A DNA stretch of 33,187 nucleotides, taken from Sphingobium sp. Ant17. Lineage in GTDB: Bacteria; Pseudomonadota; Alphaproteobacteria; Sphingomonadales; Sphingomonadaceae. Positions 28,107-33,187 of this stretch are shown one piece after another. Position 1 is the first letter of the stretch. Every line of letters begins with the position of its first letter. The notes below the pieces were generated by a model. That model had not been told where the DNA came from, searched no databases, and saw only the letters and a list, made by a program, of their open reading frames with translations. The stretch covers positions 206 to 33,392 of the forward strand of contig NZ_JEMV01000050.1 in the NCBI RefSeq assembly GCF_000588875.1, written 5' to 3'. Both the position numbers and the translations under genes were made by a program.

Positions 28107-28331
28107 TCCAAGTCCTCCTTTAAAGCAGGAGGGTATGGGCGATGCTAAACGTCATCTTCCTAACCGGGATCGCCGCAAAACGGCGTCACCACTCTCAAGT
28201 ACGCAAACACCCACGGGCCACGTTTTTTAACGGGGTATCATGCCTCCAATAAGCCATCGGCCGCGACCCTCCCGACCGCACCATAGCACGACCCGTTTCT
28301 ACCGCGCACAGGCGGGCCCAGCCGGCGACGG
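28107..28331 (-). ncRNA. Candidate bridge RNA of IS110 element B
   Basis: Described on the plus strand: GGCCACG (28216-28222) is the reverse complement of the left target flank CGTGGCC (26738-26744). TTTTTTA (28223-28229) equals the right target flank (28332-28338). ACCC (28209-28212) and GGGT (28233-28236) enclose this target-type loop. The donor-type loop lies inside a 6-base stem GGCGAT/ATCGCC (28138-28143, 28169-28174). It holds TTCCTAA (28157-28163), equal to the element end with its TT core (26745-26751), and AAACGTC (28147-28153), which matches the reverse complement of the other end (AACCGTC) at six of seven positions. Order and strand geometry equal those in element A. Expression is not shown. 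Confidence 0.7.
28114..28132 (-). promoter_or_regulatory. Hairpin sequestering the transposase Shine-Dalgarno (element B)
   Basis: CCTCCT (28114-28119) pairs with AGGAGG (28127-28132) across a 7-base loop. On the transcript the AAAGGAGG that serves the ATG at 28106 is one arm. This matches in function the much longer hairpin in element A. Confidence 0.65.
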
Positions 28332-28332
28332 T

Positions 28333-28570
28333 TTTTTAGCACTTCCCTCTCCTCCCGCAGCACACGGTTCTCAAGACGAAGGCGTTCATTCTCACGCGCC
28401 AGATCTGCCTGCGGCGCTGCCACCAGGTCAGATGGCCGATACTGTGACACCCATTTGCCCAGCGTCGACTTCCCTATCCCCAAATCCGATGCAACCCTGT
28501 CGCGGGGTAACCCGCTGGTCAGTGCAATCCGCACCGCCTCCTGCTTGAACTCTTCTGTGTGCTTGATCAT
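28333..28570 (-). CDS. IS3 orfA, truncated by IS110 element B
   Basis: HTH protein of the IS3 family (HTH_Tnp_1): MIKHTEEFKQEAVRIALTSG, then LPRDRVASDLGIGKSTLGKW, followed by a leucine-zipper-like RENERLRLENRVLREEREVL. IS3 coding ends at the AAA run where element B enters; translation continues into IS110 DNA to a stop at 28238. The missing tail (KATQFFASQRP) is recognisable on the other side near 26709-26746. AGGAG precedes the ATG. Normally orfA and orfB are joined by frameshifting into the transposase, which is impossible here. Confidence 0.85.
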
Positions 28571-28604
28571 CTCGTCGGTCTCCTGTTGCGAGCTCTAATC
28601 GCTC

Positions 28605-28635
28605 AGGTGACCGGCGCAAATCCGTTACAAGTCCA
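28605..28635 (-). repeat. IS3 right terminal inverted repeat
   Basis: Reverse complement begins TGGACTTGTAACGG, matching the left end at 24550-24580 at 29 of 31 positions. Confidence 0.85.
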
Positions 28636-28695
28636 GTTGCGTATAGCGAAACATACTGGCTTGCGGGGCCCGGTGCGTCATGCTGTATCAGGCCC

Positions 28696-29439
28696 ATGAA
28701 AATGCGCGAACTGGAGGATCGGACCGGAGTCCATCGGGAAACGATCCGTGTCCTTCTGCGCGAAGGCTTGATCCCTGAACCTGCGCGCCCGCGCAAGACC
28801 GTCGCCGATTATGGCGAGGAGCATGTACAGGCTATTCTGGCGGTACGGCGGCTTCAGCGCGAAAACAGGCTGACGCTGGCGCAGATCAAGGCGCTCATCA
28901 GCGGGGAAGGGACCGACGGGCGGGTCGAAGCGAGCGCCTTCGACCAGCTGGAGCAACTTGTTGCGCATCGTGTGGGAGTGGATGGTCCGCCGGTGATGAT
29001 CGCGTCGCTGCTGGACCGTTATCCGCACGCTGCGGAGGATGCGCGCACGCTGGCACGGATTGGCATCCTCGACATCATCAAGACGGAGCAGGGCGACGCA
29101 CTGAGCATCACCTGCGCCCAATTAATACGCATTTGGGGCGACATGCGCAAAGCGGGGTTCGACCAGCGGCTGGATTATACGCCCGAAATATTGGGATTTT
29201 ACACCAAGGCGGCGGATTTCGTCGGGCGTTGGGAAGCGTCGACCTTTATGGAGCGTGTCGAAGGGCATATCGACGTCGATGAGGCCGCGACCATGGTGGA
29301 ACATGCGTTGCCGCTGATGCTCGATTTTTTCGGCCTGTTGCGCCAGCGCGCCTTTTTTCACCATGTCGATGCGATTCGCGCGGGGGCGGAAGCGGATATC
29401 CCCAATGATATGATCATGCCGCCGACGACGCGCCCCTAA
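28696..29439 (+). CDS. MerR-family transcriptional regulator
   Basis: DNA-binding regulator of 247 residues. The N-terminal MerR HTH starts MKMRELEDRTGVHRETIRVL and contains YGEEHVQAILAVRRLQREN and the typical LTLAQIKALISG. The C-terminal region of about 170 residues is unlike metal-sensing MerR proteins and may bind a small molecule; it ends with FFHHVDAIRAGAEADIPN. It lies 61 bases from the IS3 end, so its own promoter may have been altered by the insertion. It is in the same direction as, and 304 bases upstream of, the P450 gene, with its own terminator; it probably regulates the catabolic genes that follow. Confidence 0.88.
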   Translation: MKMRELEDRTGVHRETIRVLLREGLIPEPARPRKTVADYGEEHVQAILAVRRLQRENRLTLAQIKALISGEGTDGRVEASAFDQLEQLVAHRVGVDGPPVMIASLLDRYPHAAEDARTLARIGILDIIKTEQGDALSITCAQLIRIWGDMRKAGFDQRLDYTPEILGFYTKAADFVGRWEASTFMERVEGHIDVDEAATMVEHALPLMLDFFGLLRQRAFFHHVDAIRAGAEADIPNDMIMPPTTRP

Positions 29440-29459
29440 GGCTGATCCGCATGCGCAGA

Positions 29460-29498
29460 GCGGACCGGCATGGCAGTTGATCGCGGTCCGCCATTTTT
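29460..29498 (+). terminator. Rho-independent terminator after the MerR gene
   Basis: GCGGACC (29460-29466) pairs with GGTCCGC (29485-29491) around an 18-base loop, followed by CATTTTT. It separates the regulator transcript from the P450 operon. Confidence 0.65.
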
Positions 29499-29686
29499 GC
29501 GAAACCATCCCTTCGGTCCGTGTTGCTGACCCTATTCAATCTTTGAGCCGCCATTCATTTTCGAGGACGGCAGATGCTCGATTAACGCTGGAATTACGCG
29601 GAAAGCCAGCATTTTCAGCCATAAAGAGCATGAATGGTCGGACCGATATTAGCGATTGACGAATCTCTCCTTCTGAAGTTACGTAG

Positions 29687-29705
29687 TGATTGTACGCAAC
29701 AATCA
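29687..29705. promoter_or_regulatory. Dyad upstream of the P450 gene
   Basis: Perfect inverted repeat TGATTGT-acgca-ACAATCA ending 38 bases before the P450 ATG. It is a good operator candidate for the neighbouring MerR protein or another regulator; MerR sites are dyads of this type within the promoter spacer. No clear -35/-10 pair could be fixed around it. Confidence 0.5.
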
Positions 29706-29743
29706 AATCGCCACCAGGCAGCGTATCAGGAGAGGGTAGTTTC

Positions 29744-31045
29744 ATGGCGACTTCGCTGGATGCCGACGTGCGTCCCATCATCCCCGACGACATAGCCCGG
29801 ATCGTCATAGCGCCCAAAAGCTATACCGATGACGCGACCATTTATGGCGCGTTCAAATGGCTGCGCGACAATATGCCGCTGGGGATCGCGCAGGTGCCGG
29901 GCTACGATCCGATCTGGGTCGTCACCAAACATGCCGACATCAAGGAAGTGGAGCGCAACGGCAAGCTGTTCCACAATGCCGATCATAATCCCATATTGGT
30001 CGATCAGGCATCGGACGCTTTCACGCGTGACATAAATGGCGGCTCGATCCGCATCTTGTCGTCGCTGACCTATATGGACCCGCCCGAACATGCGTCCTAC
30101 CGCACGCTGACGTCCAACTGGTTCCTGCCCGGCAAGATCAGCAAGCTGGAGGAACAGATCCGCGTTCTGGCACGCCAGTCGGTCGACAATATGCTGAGTT
30201 TCGACGGGGAATGCGATTTCGTCCGCGACTTCGCCCTCCACTATCCGCTGCGCGTCATCATGACCCTGTTCGGCGTGCCGCCTGAAGACGAACCGCGTAT
30301 GCTCAAGCTGACGCAGGAGTTTTTCGGCGTCCATGATCCCGAAGAGCAGCGGCCGGAAATGGCGACCGACCCGGTGGTGGCGGCCAAGCAATGGGCTGCT
30401 TCGATCGAGGATTTCTATACCTATTTCGACAAGCTGAGCGCCGATCGTCGTGAACGGCCGACCGACGATCTTCTCTCGCTGATCGCCAATTCGCGCATCA
30501 ATGGCGCGCCGATCCCGCGCGACGAAGCAAACGGCTATTATGTCGCCATTGCCACAGCCGGGCATGACACCACGTCATCGTCCACGGCAGGCGGCCTGCA
30601 TGGCATGATGCTTTATCCCGACAACTGGGCGAAGGTTAAGGCTGACCCTTCGCTCGTCGCCGGCCTGGTGGATGAAGCGATCCGTTGGACCAGCCCGGTC
30701 AAGCATTTCATGCGCAACGCGACGGCCGATACGGTGGTGCGCGGCATGGACATACGGGCGATGGAGCGGTTGATGATCTGCTACCCGTCCGGCAATCGCG
30801 ACGAGGCGGTGTTCGCCGACGCGGACAAGTTCGACATCACCCGATCGCCCAACCCGCATATCGCCTTTGGTTTTGGCCCGCATATGTGCCTGGGCCAGCA
30901 TCTGGCCAAGCTGGAGATGCGGATCCTGTTCGAGGAATTGCTGCCGCATCTCAAATCGGTGGAGATGGCGGGCGAACCGCGCATGGTCGAAACCAATTTC
31001 GTGGGCGGTTACAAGGCTTTGCCGATCCGCTTCACCAAAAACTGA
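29744..31045 (+). CDS. Cytochrome P450, CYP108 family (P450terp-like)
   Basis: Soluble bacterial P450 of 433 residues. The heme ligand is Cys382 in FGFGPHMCLGQHLAK, the I-helix oxygen motif is AIATAGHDTTSS, and the K-helix ExxR is in VDEAIRWTSP. The N-terminal pattern (IPDDIARIVIAPKSYTDDAT, AFKWLRDNMPL, GYDPIWVVTKHADI) and the endings ETNFVGGYKALPIRF and LEMRILFEELLPHLKSVEM follow CYP108A1 (P450terp), which hydroxylates alpha-terpineol, very closely. The ATG at 29744 has AGGAGAGG upstream; an in-frame TTG 54 bases earlier is unlikely. Electrons would come from a ferredoxin and reductase not encoded nearby. It is followed by a hairpin and an aldehyde dehydrogenase, suggesting terminal oxidation of a terpenoid or related hydrophobic substrate. 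Confidence 0.92.
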   Translation: MATSLDADVRPIIPDDIARIVIAPKSYTDDATIYGAFKWLRDNMPLGIAQVPGYDPIWVVTKHADIKEVERNGKLFHNADHNPILVDQASDAFTRDINGGSIRILSSLTYMDPPEHASYRTLTSNWFLPGKISKLEEQIRVLARQSVDNMLSFDGECDFVRDFALHYPLRVIMTLFGVPPEDEPRMLKLTQEFFGVHDPEEQRPEMATDPVVAAKQWAASIEDFYTYFDKLSADRRERPTDDLLSLIANSRINGAPIPRDEANGYYVAIATAGHDTTSSSTAGGLHGMMLYPDNWAKVKADPSLVAGLVDEAIRWTSPVKHFMRNATADTVVRGMDIRAMERLMICYPSGNRDEAVFADADKFDITRSPNPHIAFGFGPHMCLGQHLAKLEMRILFEELLPHLKSVEMAGEPRMVETNFVGGYKALPIRFTKN

Positions 31046-31060
31046 ACCTTCTCCCCCTGG

Positions 31061-31096
31061 GCCGCGCCTTAAAAGGCGGGCGCGGCTCTTTCTTTT
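31061..31096 (+). terminator. Terminator or attenuator between the P450 and aldehyde dehydrogenase genes
   Basis: GCCGCGCC (31061-31068) pairs with GGCGCGGC (31079-31086), loop of 10, followed by TCTTTCTTTT. It starts 16 bases after the P450 stop and ends 21 bases before the next ATG, so it could lower downstream expression or be an intra-operon processing hairpin. Confidence 0.65.
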
Positions 31097-31116
31097 CACG
31101 CCCGGAGATTCTTTCC

Positions 31117-32625
31117 ATGAACGCACCGACTACCATTGCCGCCGGACTGCATGGCGAAACGGGATTCGAAGTTCGCCTGCCCGCGCAAAAGATGTTGATC
31201 GGCGGGGCGTGGGAGGATGCCGGAGACGGTCGCACCATCGCGGTGGAGGATCCCGCGACGGGCCAGATATTTGCGAGCGTTCCGGCGGGAACGGCGGCCG
31301 ATGTGGACCGGGCGGTGACCAGCGCGCGCGCTGCGTTCGAATCTGCGGCTTGGAGCCGGATGCGCCCGCTCGATCGCGGCAAGATTATTGAAGCGATCGC
31401 CCGCAAGATCGAGGATAATGCCCAGGAACTGGCGCTGCTCGAAAGCTATGACAATGGCAAGGCGGTGCACCATGCCCTGGCGGTGGATGTGCCTGCGGCC
31501 GTCGATATCTTCCGCTACATGGCAGGCTGGGCTTCGAAAATCTATGGTCAGGTGAACCCGATTTCGGGCGATGGCCGCCAATATCACAGCTATTCGGTGC
31601 GCGAACCGATCGGCGTGGTGGGGCAGATCGTGCCGTGGAATTATCCGCTGGCCATGGCCGCGTGGAAGATCGCGTCGGCGCTGGCGGCGGGTTGCGCCAT
31701 CGTCCTCAAGCCGTCCGAAGTCACGCCGCTGACCGCTCTGCGCCTCGCTGAACTGGCGCTGGAGGCGGGGTTGCCCGAAGGCGTGCTGAACATCGTCACT
31801 GGCTATGGTCATGAAGCCGGGCAGGCGCTGGTCGAACATGCCGGCATCGACAAGATCGCCTTCACCGGGTCGACCCGCGTGGGCAAGCAGATCGTCCAGA
31901 CCTGCGCGAAGGATCTCAAGCGGGTTACGCTGGAACTGGGCGGCAAATCGCCCTCGCTGATCTTTGCCGATGCGGACATCGACAAGGCGGCGATAGGCGC
32001 GGCGCTCGCCATCTTCTTCAACAGCGGGCAGGTCTGCCTCGCGGCCTCGCGCCTCTATGTCGAACGGTCGGTGTTCGACAAGGTGGTCGATGGCGTGGCG
32101 CAAGTCGCCAAGACGTTCAAGCTGGGCCATGGGCGTGATCCCGACACGATGCTGGGGCCGCTGGTGTCGAAGGTGCAGCAGGGCCGGGTGCTCGACTATA
32201 TCGCACAGGGCCGCGCGAGCGGCGCGGAACTGGTGACAGGTGGCGGCACGGGCGATCGGGAAGGTTATTTCGTCGAGCCGACCATCTTTGCCAATCCCGA
32301 TGCGGATGCCAGCATCGTGCGGGAGGAGATTTTCGGCCCGGTGCTGGTCGCGACGCCGTTCGACGATGTGAATGATGTGGTCCGGCAAGCCAACGACACC
32401 CGCTATGGCCTGGCCGCCAACATCTGGACCCGCGACCTGTCGCGCGCGCATCTGACCGCGCGCAAATTGCAGGCCGGAACGGTGTGGATCAACACTCACG
32501 GCATGAACGATCCCTCGGCACCCTTTGGCGGAGTCAAGGAATCGGGCTGGGGTCGCGAAGTCGGTGAAGAAGGCGTCCTGCATTACACGGAAACCAAGAC
32601 GGTTACCGCGCTGCTGGAGGAGTGA
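31117..32625 (+). CDS. NAD(P)+-dependent aldehyde dehydrogenase
   Basis: Aldehyde dehydrogenase of 502 residues. The catalytic cysteine is Cys307 (FFNSGQVCLAASRL) and the general base Glu273 lies in VTLELGGKSPSL. The oxyanion/cofactor motif is VPWNYPLAMAAWKIASALAA, the Rossmann-like turn FTGSTRVGK, and the C-terminal oligomerisation part PSAPFGGVKESGWGREVGEE. GGAG lies 9 bases before the ATG at 31117; the open frame extends further upstream only as a P450 antiphase frame. It would oxidise the aldehyde formed after P450 hydroxylation and alcohol oxidation; no alcohol dehydrogenase is next to it. The substrate is inferred from the neighbour. Confidence 0.95.
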   Translation: MNAPTTIAAGLHGETGFEVRLPAQKMLIGGAWEDAGDGRTIAVEDPATGQIFASVPAGTAADVDRAVTSARAAFESAAWSRMRPLDRGKIIEAIARKIEDNAQELALLESYDNGKAVHHALAVDVPAAVDIFRYMAGWASKIYGQVNPISGDGRQYHSYSVREPIGVVGQIVPWNYPLAMAAWKIASALAAGCAIVLKPSEVTPLTALRLAELALEAGLPEGVLNIVTGYGHEAGQALVEHAGIDKIAFTGSTRVGKQIVQTCAKDLKRVTLELGGKSPSLIFADADIDKAAIGAALAIFFNSGQVCLAASRLYVERSVFDKVVDGVAQVAKTFKLGHGRDPDTMLGPLVSKVQQGRVLDYIAQGRASGAELVTGGGTGDREGYFVEPTIFANPDADASIVREEIFGPVLVATPFDDVNDVVRQANDTRYGLAANIWTRDLSRAHLTARKLQAGTVWINTHGMNDPSAPFGGVKESGWGREVGEEGVLHYTETKTVTALLEE

Positions 32626-32688
32626 GCGCCGCACACCCGTGAACGAAGAAAAGCAAATAATAATTAAATCAAACAAATAGGGGATGTT

Positions 32689-33187
32689 ATGAAGAACAGT
32701 ATCGGATTTTTTTTGTGTTCTACAAGCATTGGCTGTCTCGCCATAGCGCTACCTGCAAGCGCGCAACAATCGCCGTCAACAACGGGATCTGCGGCCCAGA
32801 CAGCCGATATTGTGGTGACCGCGAACAAGCGTGAGCAAAATCTCAATGATGTCGGGCTGTCAATAACGGCGATATCGGGCGACGCGCTTGCACAGCGCAA
32901 GGTTTCATCGCTTGAAGATATTGCGTCTATCATACCCGGCCTGTCCTACTCGGCCAGCACGACCAATACGCCCATTTATACGTTGCGCGGCGTGGGCTTT
33001 AACGAAAGCTCGCTGGGCGTTTATCCTGCGGTCAGTGTCTATATCGATCAGGCACCCTTGCCTTTCCCGGTATTGGCCAGTCATTCGGCCTATGATCTTG
33101 AACGCATCGAGGTGCTGAAAGGGCCGCAAGGTACGCTTTTCGGGCAGAATTCCACAGGCGGTGCGATCAACTATATCGCCGCAAAGC
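32689..33187 (+). CDS. TonB-dependent outer-membrane receptor, N-terminal part (runs off the window)
   Basis: Outer-membrane transporter; 166 codons are present. Signal peptide MKNSIGFFLCSTSIGCLAIA, then LPASA with cleavage before QQS. The TonB-box-like ADIVVTANKREQNLNDV is followed by the plug domain: DALAQRKVSSLEDIASIIPG, YTLRGVGFNESS and LERIEVLKGPQGTLFGQNST. AGGGG precedes the ATG. An AT-rich leader (32650-32680) separates it from the aldehyde dehydrogenase. Sphingomonads use such receptors for hydrophobic or plant-derived carbon sources, so import of the P450 substrate is the natural guess. Confidence 0.95.
   Translation, partial: MKNSIGFFLCSTSIGCLAIALPASAQQSPSTTGSAAQTADIVVTANKREQNLNDVGLSITAISGDALAQRKVSSLEDIASIIPGLSYSASTTNTPIYTLRGVGFNESSLGVYPAVSVYIDQAPLPFPVLASHSAYDLERIEVLKGPQGTLFGQNSTGGAINYIAAK

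Larger units (their letters stand above)
26747..28331 (-). mobile_element. IS110-family element B, inserted in IS3 orfA
   Basis: Insertion of about 1585 bases in the GTG-CTA-AAA-AAG-GCC stretch of IS3 orfA. IS3 sequence ends as GGCCTT at 26746 and resumes as TTTTTTAGC at 28332. The uninterrupted IS3 should have six T here, so two T are duplicated, consistent with a TT core used by the recombinase. One transposase gene; the 225-base leader upstream of it is noncoding and structured, and the stop codon lies at the opposite terminus. It is unrelated to element A beyond family level. Confidence 0.85.
24550..28635. mobile_element. IS3-family element carrying two nested IS110 insertions
   Basis: Terminal inverted repeats of 31 bases (29 identical) bound the element. 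Removing the two IS110 insertions leaves about 1.23 kb, a normal IS3-family size, with orfA and orfB on the minus strand. One IS110 element interrupts orfA near its 3' end and the other interrupts orfB between the second aspartate and the glutamate of the DDE triad, so the IS3 transposase is destroyed. The flanking triplets (GAT on the left, GTT on the right) do not form a target duplication, suggesting a later rearrangement at one end. Confidence 0.85.

Noticed and set aside
31096..32676. Minus-strand 526-codon frame opposite the aldehyde dehydrogenase
   Set aside because: Antisense of a clear aldehyde dehydrogenase; no domain or ribosome binding site.

Overview
The window looks like an accessory region of a sphingomonad (Alphaproteobacteria, Sphingomonadales). 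The basis is the high-GC coding style, a TonB-dependent receptor with a sphingomonad-type TonB box (DIVVTANKREQ), a CYP108-type P450, and the kinds of mobile element present. This is inferred from protein style, not from a marker gene.

Layout. (1) Bases 1-1584 hold the start of a large serine recombinase that runs off the left edge. (2) Bases 2064-7759 are an intact block: a LysR regulator divergent from a tight run encoding a DJ-1/PfpI protein, glyoxalase I, a YqjM-like old yellow enzyme, a lipoprotein beta-propeller, a short-chain dehydrogenase and an ABM-domain monooxygenase. (3) Bases 8216-17416 continue the aldehyde/electrophile theme: a formaldehyde-dehydrogenase-like gene, a second PfpI protein, a UvrA-like ABC protein, frmR-frmA with readable FrmR operators, a quinone-oxidoreductase-like gene facing a TetR regulator, and an aldo/keto reductase. 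Several of these genes carry single-base frameshifts. (4) Bases 17417-28635 are a stack of mobile DNA. A Tn3-family transposon cuts the aldo/keto reductase. It is followed by an MFS remnant, part of a DDE transposase/ExeA-like ATPase element, a fragment of an unidentified protein, and an IS3-family element into which two different IS110-family elements have inserted, one in each IS3 orf. (5) Bases 28696-33187 are a catabolic cluster: MerR regulator, CYP108-type P450, aldehyde dehydrogenase and the start of a TonB-dependent receptor.

How it fits together. Regions 2 and 3 read as a detoxification island for formaldehyde, methylglyoxal and other reactive electrophiles. Region 5 reads as uptake (TonB receptor), hydroxylation (P450) and aldehyde oxidation of a terpenoid-like hydrophobic substrate.

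The strongest unusual signal is in the two nested IS110 elements. Each has a 195-225 bp noncoding stretch upstream of its transposase. In each, short segments match both the element's own ends and the IS3 sequence it actually inserted into, in the same order and strand geometry. This is what the bridge-RNA mechanism known for IS110 elements predicts. Each leader ends in a hairpin covering the transposase Shine-Dalgarno sequence.
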